DNA from: Algoriphagus zhangzhouensis
Lineage (GTDB): Bacteria; Bacteroidota; Bacteroidia; Cytophagales; Cyclobacteriaceae
Length of the DNA: 64,000 nt
Assembly (NCBI RefSeq): GCF_900148515.1
Contig: NZ_FRXN01000004.1
Coordinates: 124,001 to 188,000, forward strand
Direction of reading: 5' to 3'
Below are positions 8,877 through 17,533 of this stretch, one piece after another (the stretch's first letter is position 1; each line of letters opens with the position of its first letter). The notes beneath the pieces were generated by a model. The model ran no database searches. It was not told the DNA's origin and saw nothing but the letters and a program-made list of their open reading frames with translations. Both the position numbers and the translations under genes were made by a program.

Positions 8877-9312
8877 TTTCCCTGCCTTTTTTCATAATGG
8901 CAGAAATCTGCCCGGAATGATGAAAGTGATGGAAAAGGATATGAGAGAATAAGCGGAACCGGCTCACCTCACCAAAGAATGGAGTGAAAATAATCCCTTT
9001 CCAGTACTCCTCTTCAGAGCTTTCGATTAGGTCCTTTAAGTTGGAGAATCCTTTTTTGATTAGAGCTTTGCTGGCTTGGATATCTTTTCCCTGTCCATTG
9101 TCCTCAAAGCCCATTGTAGTATTTTGAACCTCGGTTGGGATTTCAAAGAATGTCCCAAATAAATTGACGATTTCGCCCATATGTAAGAGAATAAACCCAA
9201 TCGAATTAGACTCTGCATTCAATTTCCAATTCCAGTGTTCATCCTGAACTTGTTGAAGATTTGAGCTGGTCAGTTCCGCCTGAACCAGCATCTCAAGCAT
9301 GGCTTCTTTCAT
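8869..9312 (-). CDS. DinB-family four-helix protein
   Basis: A 147-residue helical protein of the DinB/YfiT superfamily. These proteins bind a metal with three histidines; candidates are the His in LLHMGE near residue 44 and the HHFHHSGQIS cluster near residues 128-133. Members include thiol-dependent S-transferases and many of unknown role. It overlaps the downstream RsmI-like gene by 8 bases and follows an esterase gene by 15 bases, so it is mid-operon. No specific reaction can be assigned. Confidence 0.78.
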   Translation of the reverse strand: MKEAMLEMLVQAELTSSNLQQVQDEHWNWKLNAESNSIGFILLHMGEIVNLFGTFFEIPTEVQNTTMGFEDNGQGKDIQASKALIKKGFSNLKDLIESSEEEYWKGIIFTPFFGEVSRFRLFSHILFHHFHHSGQISAIMKKGREIE

Positions 9313-9327
9313 TAATTTGATTTTAGG

Positions 9328-10086
9328 TTATTTTAGAAATCTACGAATTTCCTGAATAACTGCCGCTGGTTGCTCTGCATGCAACCAATGGCCAGCATTG
9401 GAAACAAACTCGATTTCATAAGCGGGGAAATGTTCATGGATATCTTCCAGATCACTTTGTTGGATGTAATTGGAATTGCCTCCTGCCAAGAAAAGGGTTG
9501 GGCCTTCAAATTTTTCGCCTTCGTTTAGAGATTTACCAACCTCTTCGATTTTTTCGGTAATTACTGGAAGGTTGATTTTCCACACGAAACCATTGCTATC
9601 ACGGCTGAGACTTTTCAGCAAAAACTGCCGGATTCCGATCTCAGAAATGTATTGTGCCAATTGATCATCCGCATCTTTTCTGGATTTGATCTGATCCAAT
9701 TTGATAGAATTCAGTCCAGCTAGGATCGTTTGGTGATGGATTGGATAATATCTTGGAGCAATGTCAGCCACGATCAATTTCTCCACTCGGTCTGGATGTT
9801 CAACCGCGAATTTCATAGCAGTTTTTCCACCCATGGAATGTCCCATCAGGTAAAATTTCCTTAATCCTTCGGAATCGACCAATTCCAATAAGTCTTCCAC
9901 CATTGCATCATAATTCCAAACATCTGAATGTGGGGAGTCACCGTGATTTCTTTGATCCACTAGATAAAGCGTATAATCCTTTTCAAGCTCTTTGGCGATA
10001 GAAAACCAGTTGTCTGCAGACCCAAAAAGGCCATGAAGAATAATTAAAGGACTACCGCTTCCGGTTTTTTTAAAGTTTAATTGCAT
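9328..10086 (-). CDS. alpha/beta hydrolase (YbfF-like esterase)
   Basis: A 252-residue cytoplasmic alpha/beta hydrolase. The oxyanion HGLFGSADNW motif lies near residues 18-27, the nucleophile elbow GHSMGG near residues 82-87, and the catalytic His is in SNAGHWLH near the C-terminus. Sequence and length match the YbfF/acyl-CoA esterase group. It heads a run of four minus-strand genes with short gaps. The substrate is not predictable; hydrolysis of short acyl esters is inferred from the family. Confidence 0.85.
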   Translation of the reverse strand: MQLNFKKTGSGSPLIILHGLFGSADNWFSIAKELEKDYTLYLVDQRNHGDSPHSDVWNYDAMVEDLLELVDSEGLRKFYLMGHSMGGKTAMKFAVEHPDRVEKLIVADIAPRYYPIHHQTILAGLNSIKLDQIKSRKDADDQLAQYISEIGIRQFLLKSLSRDSNGFVWKINLPVITEKIEEVGKSLNEGEKFEGPTLFLAGGNSNYIQQSDLEDIHEHFPAYEIEFVSNAGHWLHAEQPAAVIQEIRRFLK

Positions 10087-10148
10087 GTTATTGTTGTCTA
10101 CAGTCCATGGTCCACAGACCGCTGAAGGAATAAGGGAATATTTGTTGT

Positions 10149-10499
10149 TTATATTGAGTTTTTGAGTGCCTGAAGTTTAATGATTAATTCTTCGTACGAA
10201 TTATAAAGTTTTTTAAAATCACTATCGGAGATGATTTTTCTTTTTTGGCCCAGATACAGACAGCTTACTACCTCAATGCCTGATCTGATAGAATACCCAA
10301 GGAACTTTTTAAATTCTGCATTTGATTGCCCAGTTGAGCCTTCGGCAATATTTAAAGCAACAGAATCTGCTGCACGCTGGATTTGAGTAGCCAGAATAAA
10401 TTTTTCTTCTGAAGGAAAGGTTTTTATCAGGGTATTTACTTCAGTAGAAAGGTCAATTGATAATTTCCAAACCCTTAAATCCTCAAATTTAAATCCCAT
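10149..10499 (-). CDS. four-helix-bundle protein (23S rRNA intervening-sequence protein family)
   Basis: A 116-residue protein with the family signature FEDLRVWKLSIDLS at its start, QIQRAADSVALNIAEG in the middle and a GxSxGS-type turn region. The family was first seen encoded inside 23S rRNA insertions and forms pentameric four-helix bundles; its role is unknown. Here it stands alone between an esterase gene and pdxJ. I start at the ATG at 10499; a TTG at 10517 would add six residues. It is flanked on both sides by short palindrome-like sequence (CCATGG core near 10110; GTTAAC near 10553), consistent with a mobile history but not proof of it. Confidence 0.8.
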   Translation of the reverse strand: MGFKFEDLRVWKLSIDLSTEVNTLIKTFPSEEKFILATQIQRAADSVALNIAEGSTGQSNAEFKKFLGYSIRSGIEVVSCLYLGQKRKIISDSDFKKLYNSYEELIIKLQALKNSI

Positions 10500-10562
10500 A
10501 ATTCTCCCTTTACTCAAAATTAAATTCTAAACTACTGTTGACTGCCATCTGTTAACTAATTG

Positions 10563-11279
10563 TTAAACTTCCAGCCTTCTTCTATACATCTGGATGGTGT
10601 TTTCCAGTCCATAATATAAAGCATCGCAGATCAAGGCATGGCCGATGGAAACTTCATCCAAGAAAGGAATGCTATGCTTTAAAAAAGCTAGGTTTTCCAA
10701 ATCCAAATCATGTCCCGCATTCAAACCTAAACCCAATTCTTTGGCCAAATTGGCCACTTCCACGTAGGGTTTCACGGCTTTTTCACGATCTACATGAAAT
10801 TGGGAAGCATAAGGCTCTGTATACAATTCTACTCGGTCTGTTCCAGTTTCCTTGGCGGGTTCGAAAAACTTGGTTTCAGGATTGATGAAAATAGATACCC
10901 GGCATCCAGATTCTTTCAGTTCAGCCACTATGTCCTTCAACATGCTTTGATGAGCGATGGTGTCCCAACCTGTATTGGAAGTAATGGCTTCTGGTGGATC
11001 TGGGACCAAGGTTGCCTGAGCAGGCTTGACCAACTTTACCATCTCCATATAGCGTTTGTCAGGATACCCTTCGATGTTGAATTCAGTTGTCACCACCTTC
11101 GAAAGATCCATTACATCTTGGTATCGGATATGTCTTTCATCAGGACGCGGGTGAACGGTAATTCCTTGTGCGCCGAATCTTTCAGCATCCAATGCCACCT
11201 GTACCAAATTGGGATTGTTTGCTCCCCTGGCATTTCTGATAGTGGCGATTTTGTTAATATTTACGCTTAGCTTAGTCAT
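10563..11279 (-). CDS. pdxJ: pyridoxine 5'-phosphate synthase
   Basis: A 238-residue TIM-barrel enzyme that joins 1-deoxyxylulose 5-phosphate and 3-amino-2-oxopropyl phosphate to make pyridoxine 5'-phosphate, the last step of the deoxyxylulose-dependent vitamin B6 route. Full-length PdxJ hallmarks are LSVNINKIATIRNARG at the start, GITVHPRPDERHI (His and Arg active-site residues near 42-50), a central Glu in FNIEGYP, and LGLNAGHDL near residue 190. It is divergent from the YqeY-like gene at 11340, leaving about 60 bases for both promoters. Confidence 0.96.
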   Translation of the reverse strand: MTKLSVNINKIATIRNARGANNPNLVQVALDAERFGAQGITVHPRPDERHIRYQDVMDLSKVVTTEFNIEGYPDKRYMEMVKLVKPAQATLVPDPPEAITSNTGWDTIAHQSMLKDIVAELKESGCRVSIFINPETKFFEPAKETGTDRVELYTEPYASQFHVDREKAVKPYVEVANLAKELGLGLNAGHDLDLENLAFLKHSIPFLDEVSIGHALICDALYYGLENTIQMYRRRLEV

Positions 11280-11339
11280 AAATGAGTCAAAAAGGTATTT
11301 TTGTCAAAATAACAATCGTATAACACAAACTTAGGAGTA

Positions 11340-11792
11340 ATGAGTTTAAAGCAGAAGATAGAAAGCGAAATTAAATCAGCAATGATCGCCAAAGATAAGA
11401 GCAGACTGACTGCTTTGAGAGCTGTCAAATCTCTGATTTTATTGGAAGAAACCAAAGGAGGAGCCAAAGGAGATTTGTCTGCTGAAGATGAAATGAAGCT
11501 TCTTACGAAGGCTGCCAAGCAAAGAAAAGACTCTGCAGATATTTATGAGCAACAAGGAAGATTTGATCTTCACGAAGTGGAAATCGCTGAATTGAAAGTG
11601 ATTCAGGAGTTTTTGCCAGCTGCTATGTCTGATGAAGAATTGACTCAAGCTGTAAAAGATATTATTGCTCAAACCGGAGCCTCAAGTCCAAAAGAAATGG
11701 GCAAAGTAATGGGTGTAGCAAGCAAGCAATTGGCTGGAAAAGCAGATGGCAAGGCTATTGCTGATAAAGTAAAATCACTTTTGAATAGCTAA
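11340..11792 (+). CDS. GatB/YqeY-domain protein
   Basis: A 150-residue YqeY-family protein, equivalent to the C-terminal tail domain of the GatB amidotransferase subunit. It has LTALRAVKSLIL near residue 25, a helical middle with KDSADIY, EVxxLKVIQEFLP, and the final GKVMGVASKQLAGKADGKAI helix-turn segment. Family members may help tRNA-dependent amidation or bind tRNA, but the role of the free-standing form is not established. It leads a plus-strand run and is followed after 1 base by cvpA and then by pabA, a compact three-gene operon. Confidence 0.9.
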   Translation: MSLKQKIESEIKSAMIAKDKSRLTALRAVKSLILLEETKGGAKGDLSAEDEMKLLTKAAKQRKDSADIYEQQGRFDLHEVEIAELKVIQEFLPAAMSDEELTQAVKDIIAQTGASSPKEMGKVMGVASKQLAGKADGKAIADKVKSLLNS

Positions 11793-11793
11793 G

Positions 11794-12351
11794 TTGGAGA
11801 TTAAATCATTAGCAGATATTGTCATTGCCGGAGTTCTTTTGATAGGAGCTTTCGAAGGATATAAACGAGGGTTCCTTTTGGGAATCCTCGGTTTAGTTGG
11901 CTTTGTAGTGGCAGTAATATTGGGTTTCTATTTTATGGACCCGATGGTCACTTGGCTCGATCAAAATGTAGAGTCCATTAATATGGCTTACCCAACCACA
12001 GCTTTCTTCCTTATTTTTTTGATCAGTATACTTTTAATCAACACGGTTGGCTGGTCGTTGAAAAAAGTCATGGATCTGACCATTTTAGGCACATTTGATG
12101 CCTTTGCAGGGATCCTGTTTGGAGTGGTTAAAGCGGGATTCTTTTTGAGCTTATTCCTATGGATGACCAAAGAATTTGATCTGGATTGGGCGATTGACTT
12201 GGAAAAAGACTCCGAATTGGTAGGGTATATTGAGCCTTGGGCCCCAGCTATTATTGATTGGATTGAACCTTATGTTCCAGAGGTCGAATCAACCAAAAGA
12301 AAGTTGGAGGAGTTTGTGGAGAAGATCAAAGATGCTACTACTAATAGATAA
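11794..12351 (+). CDS. cvpA: CvpA-family membrane protein
   Basis: A 185-residue inner-membrane protein with four hydrophobic segments in the first 130 residues and a polar C-terminal tail. The opening GAFEGYKRGFLLGILGLVGF is typical of CvpA (colicin V production family), linked in other bacteria to envelope homeostasis. The only start that keeps the first membrane segment is TTG at 11794, one base after the preceding stop; the first ATG lies beyond that segment. The last 20 bases overlap the start of the PabA gene, so translation of the two is probably coupled. Confidence 0.8.
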   Translation: MEIKSLADIVIAGVLLIGAFEGYKRGFLLGILGLVGFVVAVILGFYFMDPMVTWLDQNVESINMAYPTTAFFLIFLISILLINTVGWSLKKVMDLTILGTFDAFAGILFGVVKAGFFLSLFLWMTKEFDLDWAIDLEKDSELVGYIEPWAPAIIDWIEPYVPEVESTKRKLEEFVEKIKDATTNR

Positions 12352-12898
12352 TTTTGACTCATTCAGTTACATTTTAGCGGACCTGATCCGTCAAACAGGA
12401 GAGGAGCTGAAGGTTGTTCGGAATGATATTTCTGTGAAAGAAGTTGAAAAAATCTCTTTTGATGGATTAATACTTTCCCCAGGTCCCGGCATTCCCAAAA
12501 ATGCAGGAAATCTGATGGATATTTTTGAAAGATATTATCAAAAAGTTCCAGTCTTGGGAGTTTGTCTCGGGCATCAAGCGATAGGAGAATTTTTTGGAGC
12601 CAAAATCATCAAAAACGATTTCCCAACACATGGAAAAGTGCGAGAAGTCCGAAAGATTGGGGATCCCATTATTCTGAAAAAATTCCCGGAAAGCTTTAAA
12701 GTCACCCGCTATCACTCCCTGCAATTAGAGGGATTGCCTGTGTCCTTGATTCCGATTTTGGAAACAGAATCTCATGAAATCATGGGGATCCAACATGAAT
12801 CTTTGCCGATTTTGGGAGTTCAGTACCATCCAGAAGCCTTGTTAAGTGAGTATGGCTTGGAGCTGATTCAGGCTTGGCTTGGAGAATTTAGAAAGTAA
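12332..12898 (+). CDS. pabA: aminodeoxychorismate/anthranilate synthase glutaminase subunit
   Basis: A 188-residue class I glutamine amidotransferase. The catalytic Cys is in GVCLGHQA near residue 77, and the His-Glu pair is in QYHPEA near residue 168. LILSPGPG near residue 45 forms the oxyanion strand. It releases ammonia for chorismate amination in folate (PabA) or tryptophan (TrpG) synthesis. The synthase partner is not in the window, so PabA versus TrpG is undecided. I start at the ATG at 12332 (MLLLIDNFDSFSY), which overlaps cvpA by 20 bases; an upstream in-frame ATG at 12230 lies inside cvpA and would add a nonhomologous leader. Confidence 0.9.
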   Translation: MLLLIDNFDSFSYILADLIRQTGEELKVVRNDISVKEVEKISFDGLILSPGPGIPKNAGNLMDIFERYYQKVPVLGVCLGHQAIGEFFGAKIIKNDFPTHGKVREVRKIGDPIILKKFPESFKVTRYHSLQLEGLPVSLIPILETESHEIMGIQHESLPILGVQYHPEALLSEYGLELIQAWLGEFRK

Positions 12899-12955
12899 GA
12901 AAACTTTACTTAGGAACCTTCAACTTCCAGCTTCCCTCATCCTATTTCCTGACTT

Positions 12956-13609
12956 TTACCTCAAATCAATTACCTCTATTCCTGGATATTTTTTAGCATC
13001 AAAAGCAAAGTAGGTCGCAGGTAAATTTGCGTTTTGCTTCAAGTTTTTGAAGGTATAGGAAAACATTCCTCCTTGACCATCATACATTTCCCAACCCAAA
13101 AGATCTTTGCTGATTTTATCAATCATCAATTTGACACTTTCGAATGGGCTATTGCTAGAAGTTGCAATCAATTCCACTACCTGAACGGACTTTCCTTGGT
13201 ATTGCTTTTCTCCGACTAGTTTGTAATCAAATCCTGACTCATACATCCGATAGATATTTGAAGGAGTCAATTCACCTTCCATCTGAGAAACGTCGTTGAT
13301 GGTTACTTCTTTGTATCCGTCAGATTGGATATAGGTCCATACTGTTTTGCCGTCGTTGAAGATTTCCTGCTCAGGAAGTTTCAATCGGTATTGCTCTCCT
13401 TTCACAGCGATTTCACCGCTTTGGCGGTCACTGGCTCCAATTTCATCCTGAAAAACAAAGTCAAATTCAGCAGTAAAGCCATTCATGCTTTGAAACTTTT
13501 GACTCATGGCATCCAGGACAGTTTTTGCCTTTGGATCCTTTTGTGCAAAAGAATTGGAAACGAAAATTATGGAAAGAAATAAGGTAAAAACCAGGGCTAG
13601 TTTATTCAT
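12956..13609 (-). CDS. lolA: LolA-like outer-membrane lipoprotein carrier
   Basis: A 217-residue periplasmic protein with a signal peptide (cleavage likely after SNSFA, residue 22). The rest fits the LolA half-barrel: an early helix DAMSQKFQSMNGFTAEFDF, GEIAVKGEQYRLKLP, NDGKTVWTY and a C-terminal KLMIDK segment. LolA ferries lipoproteins across the periplasm from LolCDE to the outer membrane. It follows ftsK by 33 bases on the same strand, an arrangement also seen in other Bacteroidota as far as I know. LolB, absent in this phylum, is not expected. Confidence 0.85.
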   Translation of the reverse strand: MNKLALVFTLFLSIIFVSNSFAQKDPKAKTVLDAMSQKFQSMNGFTAEFDFVFQDEIGASDRQSGEIAVKGEQYRLKLPEQEIFNDGKTVWTYIQSDGYKEVTINDVSQMEGELTPSNIYRMYESGFDYKLVGEKQYQGKSVQVVELIATSSNSPFESVKLMIDKISKDLLGWEMYDGQGGMFSYTFKNLKQNANLPATYFAFDAKKYPGIEVIDLR

Positions 13610-13642
13610 GTGTATGATACCGACAGTGTTCGAATTCGGTAC

Positions 13643-16138
13643 TTACAGGCTATTCAATAACTGTTCCAAACTAACCTCGTCTTGGATCAATACTTCTCTA
13701 GCTTTGGATCCTTCGAAAGAGCCTACTACACCAGCTGCTTCCAATTGATCAATGATTCTTCCAGCACGATTATATCCTAATTTCAGTTTTCTCTGAATCA
13801 ATGAAGTACTTCCTTGTTGATGCATAACAATCAATCTAGCAGCATCATCAAATAAAGGGTCTCGATCTGAAAGGTCTACTTCTCCGATATTGCTTTCCCC
13901 ATCCTCTCCTTCAAATTCAGGAAGAAGATAGGCGTCTGAATATCCTTTTTGCTCTCCAATCCAATCACAAATCGCGTCTACTTCAGGAGTATCCAAAAAT
14001 GCGCATTGTAAACGAGTCATATCAGAACCTTGTGAAAGCAACATGTCTCCCATACCAATCAATTGATCTGCTCCACCGGCATCAAGGATTGTTCTGGAGT
14101 CTATTTTGGAAGTCACACGGAAGGAAAGTCTAGCAGGGAAGTTTGCCTTGATGATACCCGTGATCACATTTACCGAAGGTCTTTGGGTCGCAACTACCAA
14201 GTGGATACCGATCGCTCGAGCTAGCTGAGCCAATCGTGCGATAGGAGCCTCGATCTCTTTTCCAGCAGTCATCATCAAATCCGCCAACTCATCAATCACC
14301 AAGACGATATATGGCATGAAGCGATGCCCTTTTTCAGGGTTTAGCTTTCTTGCTATGAACTTCGCATTGTATTCCTTGAGGTTTCTGGCTCCGGCATCTT
14401 TCAGCAAGTTGTATCGGTTATCCATCTCGATACAAAGGGAGTTCAAGGTGTAGATTACCTTTTTTGTATCGGTGATAATCGCCTCTTCCGAGCCAGGAAG
14501 TTTTGCTAAAAAATGCCTCTCAATCTTGTTGAAAAGCGTCAATTCCACTTTTTTAGGATCAACCAAGACAAATTTCAATTGCGCTGGATGCTTCTTGTAA
14601 ATCAAAGAAGCCAAAATCATGTTTAAGCCGACGGACTTACCTTGACCAGTAGCACCTGCCATCAAAAGGTGAGGCATTTTAGCCAAGTCACCAACAAACA
14701 CCTCGTTTGAGATAGTTTTTCCTAAAGCAATCGGAAGGTCCTTGTCGGAGCGCATGAATTTCTCAGTTCCCAAAACAGCTCTGGCCGGAACCAATTCACG
14801 GTTTTTGTTAGGAACTTCAATACCAATTGTTCCTTTCCCAGGAATTGGAGCAATGATACGGATTCCCAAAGCTGCCAAACTCAAGGCGATATCATCCTCC
14901 AGATTTTTGATTTTGGAGATTTTTACTCCGGGCTCAGGGACAATTTCGTAGAGAGTAACTGTCGGACCAATAGTTGCCTTGATCTCTTGAATTCCGATTT
15001 TGAAGTTTTCAAGTGTCTCAACAATCTTGTTTTTATTCTCTTCAAGCTCAGACCTGGTTACAGTGACTTTCTGAAGATCATACTCATTGAGTAGGTCAAG
15101 TGTAGGGTATTTGTATCGAGGAAGGTCTAAGGTTGGATCGTAGGGATCTAGATTTTCAACCTCTTCTGCAGTTTTTTCTTCATGTACAGGCTTTGTAACC
15201 GAGAATTGTTTTTCTTCAGCTACAGGATCAGGTTTTGACTCTTTGGTTTCCTTTAATAAATCGACTTGAGGGACATCAAACAAATCATCCTCTTTGACTT
15301 CTGTCTTTTCTGTTGAAAGTTCGATTGGGGCATCGTTTCCAGAGACTACCCATTCAGAGCCATCATCCTCAATATCCTCTTCTTCCTCCTCGAGATTAAA
15401 TGGATCATCATTTTTAGCACTTGGCTTGATAGCGATGTCCTCAGAAGAGGCTAATTCTTCCTCGTCATAAGGGATGTCGTCGCCAGTATTTTTGAGGCTG
15501 AACCAATCCAGTTTATCGATGTCAAAGAAAAAAATCACGAAAATTAATAAGGCACCAGCAATCAAAATAAAGGTGCCCCAGCCCAAGAAATCGGAGGAAA
15601 GTTTCGCCAATTCATATCCAAAACCACCTGAAAGGAAGCTCCAATAAGAGTAGCCTTGGACTAAAATGACAATATATCCGGTAAGCAATCCGAGCCAAAA
15701 TGTGAAGAATAAGGCGAAGGTGGCATATCTGGTTAATGAGACGATGGAAAACTTAAATGCCCATCTGAATCCTAGGATAAACAAAAGGGGAGGGAATAGG
15801 AATGCTGCCAAACCAAACCAGCGGTAGATCATCCAATGCCCAGCCTGTGCACCTAAATACCCCAGCCAGTTTCTGGATTCACGGGCGGTTTCTCTGATTT
15901 CCTCGGTAGGATTGTTCATGACCAAGCTTTGGTCAGAAGGTCCGTTGAGGAGATAACTGATAAAGGCGATAAACAAAAATATCCCAGCAGACATCAGGAT
16001 GATTCCTAATGTCAAAACGAGTTTTGAGCTTTTGAATCCTCCAAATGAAGGCTTCCAACTCGTCTTGCTTGAGCTGGACTTTTTAGCTTTTTCTCCTTTT
16101 TTCCTAAAAGTATTGGTCCTGGGTGAATTGGTGGCCAT
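13643..16138 (-). CDS. ftsK: DNA translocase FtsK
   Basis: An 831-residue membrane-anchored motor that pumps chromosome dimers through the closing septum. There are four to five membrane segments in residues 36-205, an acidic linker (about 215-340), then the RecA-like motor with Walker A GATGQGKS near residue 494, Walker B VLVIDELADL near residue 610, and QRPSVNVITG. The C-terminal 65 residues form the winged-helix gamma domain that reads KOPS sites (SLIQRKLKLGYNRAGRI). The full set of domains is present. lolA follows 33 bases downstream. Confidence 0.97.
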   Translation of the reverse strand: MATNSPRTNTFRKKGEKAKKSSSSKTSWKPSFGGFKSSKLVLTLGIILMSAGIFLFIAFISYLLNGPSDQSLVMNNPTEEIRETARESRNWLGYLGAQAGHWMIYRWFGLAAFLFPPLLFILGFRWAFKFSIVSLTRYATFALFFTFWLGLLTGYIVILVQGYSYWSFLSGGFGYELAKLSSDFLGWGTFILIAGALLIFVIFFFDIDKLDWFSLKNTGDDIPYDEEELASSEDIAIKPSAKNDDPFNLEEEEEDIEDDGSEWVVSGNDAPIELSTEKTEVKEDDLFDVPQVDLLKETKESKPDPVAEEKQFSVTKPVHEEKTAEEVENLDPYDPTLDLPRYKYPTLDLLNEYDLQKVTVTRSELEENKNKIVETLENFKIGIQEIKATIGPTVTLYEIVPEPGVKISKIKNLEDDIALSLAALGIRIIAPIPGKGTIGIEVPNKNRELVPARAVLGTEKFMRSDKDLPIALGKTISNEVFVGDLAKMPHLLMAGATGQGKSVGLNMILASLIYKKHPAQLKFVLVDPKKVELTLFNKIERHFLAKLPGSEEAIITDTKKVIYTLNSLCIEMDNRYNLLKDAGARNLKEYNAKFIARKLNPEKGHRFMPYIVLVIDELADLMMTAGKEIEAPIARLAQLARAIGIHLVVATQRPSVNVITGIIKANFPARLSFRVTSKIDSRTILDAGGADQLIGMGDMLLSQGSDMTRLQCAFLDTPEVDAICDWIGEQKGYSDAYLLPEFEGEDGESNIGEVDLSDRDPLFDDAARLIVMHQQGSTSLIQRKLKLGYNRAGRIIDQLEAAGVVGSFEGSKAREVLIQDEVSLEQLLNSL

Positions 16139-16191
16139 GTATGAAATTCAAATCCGATTAATAGTTAAGGCTTAGAGGGAATTTAGGCTAA

Positions 16192-17232
16192 TTACCTTGA
16201 AAAATAAGCCAATAATCCCTTTTTGATGCTCTTGATCAAACCAGGTCCTTCATAAATCATGCCTGAATAAACCTGAACCAAGCTTGCGCCAGCTTCTAAT
16301 TTCTCAATCGCATCCTCAGCGGAATAAATTCCTCCCACTCCAATGATAGGGAAGGCTTTGCCAGATTTCTCTGATAGATATCGGATTACTTCTGTACTTC
16401 TGTTTTTCAAAACTTTTCCACTGACCCCACCTGCACCAATCGCTTCAACTTCACTTTTGTCCGTTTTCAATTGGCTACGGTCAATGGTTGTGTTGGTGGC
16501 GATCACTCCGTCAATTCCTGTTTCTTTGACGATTTCGATGATGTCATCCAATTGTCCATCTGTCAAATCTGGAGCGATTTTCAAGAGGATCGGCTTTGGT
16601 TTTTCCTTTGCGTCATTTGCGGATTTTACGGCAGTAAGCAGGGCTTTCAAAGGCTCTTTTTCCTGCAAATCTCTCAAGTTTGGAGTATTTGGGGAGCTTA
16701 CATTGACTACGAAATAATCCACATAAGGATGAAGCGCTTCCAGGCAAATCAAATAATCATCTACCGCGTTTTCGTTGGGGGTGACTTTGTTTTTGCCGAT
16801 GTTACCACCTACCAAAACATCAGATTTTCGCTTTTTCAGTCTTTCAACAGCTTCAGTAACCCCTCCATTGTTGAAACCCATTCGATTGATCAAGGCCTCA
16901 TCCTGAGGAAGACGGAATAATCTCGGTTGCGGATTTCCATCTTGTGGTTTTGGAGTTAAAGTTCCGATTTCTATAAACCCAAATCCCAACATGGCCATCT
17001 CATCTATCACCTTGGCATCCTTGTCAAATCCTGCTGCCAAGCCCACTGGGTTTTTGAATTTCAAACCAAAGACTTCCCTTTCCAGTCTTGGATCATCCAA
17101 TTTGAAAGTAGACTTCACAATAGAAGAAACAATCGGGAAATTGAAACTGAATTTGGTCAGGGCGGTAGTAAAGTGGTGAGCATCCTCAGGTTTCTTAAGA
17201 AAAAAGAGTGGTTTGAGCAGGGATTTATACAC
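16192..17232 (-). CDS. pyrD: dihydroorotate dehydrogenase (quinone), class 2
   Basis: A 346-residue FMN enzyme that oxidises dihydroorotate to orotate with a membrane quinone, step four of UMP synthesis. The N-terminal amphipathic helix ([20 protein letters not shown]) is the class 2 membrane anchor. [22 protein letters not shown] (class 2 catalytic Ser) and GVGGI(Y)SAEDA for FMN phosphate are visible. The start is GTG at 17232; no in-frame ATG precedes it. A perfect TACCTTTG -7 element lies 26 bases upstream. Confidence 0.95.
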   Translation of the reverse strand: MYKSLLKPLFFLKKPEDAHHFTTALTKFSFNFPIVSSIVKSTFKLDDPRLEREVFGLKFKNPVGLAAGFDKDAKVIDEMAMLGFGFIEIGTLTPKPQDGNPQPRLFRLPQDEALINRMGFNNGGVTEAVERLKKRKSDVLVGGNIGKNKVTPNENAVDDYLICLEALHPYVDYFVVNVSSPNTPNLRDLQEKEPLKALLTAVKSANDAKEKPKPILLKIAPDLTDGQLDDIIEIVKETGIDGVIATNTTIDRSQLKTDKSEVEAIGAGGVSGKVLKNRSTEVIRYLSEKSGKAFPIIGVGGIYSAEDAIEKLEAGASLVQVYSGMIYEGPGLIKSIKKGLLAYFSR

Positions 17233-17257
17233 GATTCGCTTGATTTTTTTCCAACTG

Positions 17258-17265
17258 CAAAGGTA
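17258..17265 (-). promoter_or_regulatory. candidate -7 element for pyrD
   Basis: On the minus strand this reads TACCTTTG, a perfect match to the Bacteroidota TAnnTTTG -7 box. The nearest TTTG upstream (17292-17295) is 26 bases away, longer than the usual 19-21, so the promoter is only partly supported. Initiation would leave a leader of roughly 20 bases before the GTG. Confidence 0.45.
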
Positions 17266-17323
17266 ATATTCCCAGTCGGAATTGAGCTTTCCAAAGAGCT
17301 AAATCAGCAAAACCTGAAAAGAA

Positions 17324-17533
17324 TTATTTGGGTCCCTCAATTGACCATTTACTTACCAATCCGATCACAGAGATAATTTGGGTGACCATTCCTGCAATCA
17401 ATAGGATTTCCCCATTTGGATTGCCATTAATTTTGAAAAATGCACCTAAGATTCCAGCCCAAAAGCTGAGAATTAATAATTGGACTAAAAGTCTTTTTCT
17501 TTGATTGAGGTTTTTAAAAAATAGCTTGAACAT
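17324..17533 (-). CDS. small two-helix membrane protein
   Basis: A 69-residue protein with a basic N-terminus (FKLFFKNLNQRKR) and two hydrophobic segments at about residues 16-33 and 42-60. I recognise no family. The stop of the upstream VanX-like gene and its ATG overlap as TAATG, so it is probably translated by re-initiation. Position suggests an envelope role alongside the D-Ala-D-Ala dipeptidase-like lipoprotein, but that is inference only. Confidence 0.65.
   Translation of the reverse strand: MFKLFFKNLNQRKRLLVQLLILSFWAGILGAFFKINGNPNGEILLIAGMVTQIISVIGLVSKWSIEGPK

Noticed and set aside
10100..10125. CCATGG-centred palindrome near 10110 as a regulator site
   Set aside because: The arms match poorly and the sequence looks like a common low-complexity intergenic repeat; not listed as a feature.
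10794..11270. 158-residue open frame opposite pdxJ
   Set aside because: pdxJ has full-length family motifs; the opposite frame is rich in Cys, His and Phe with no domain.
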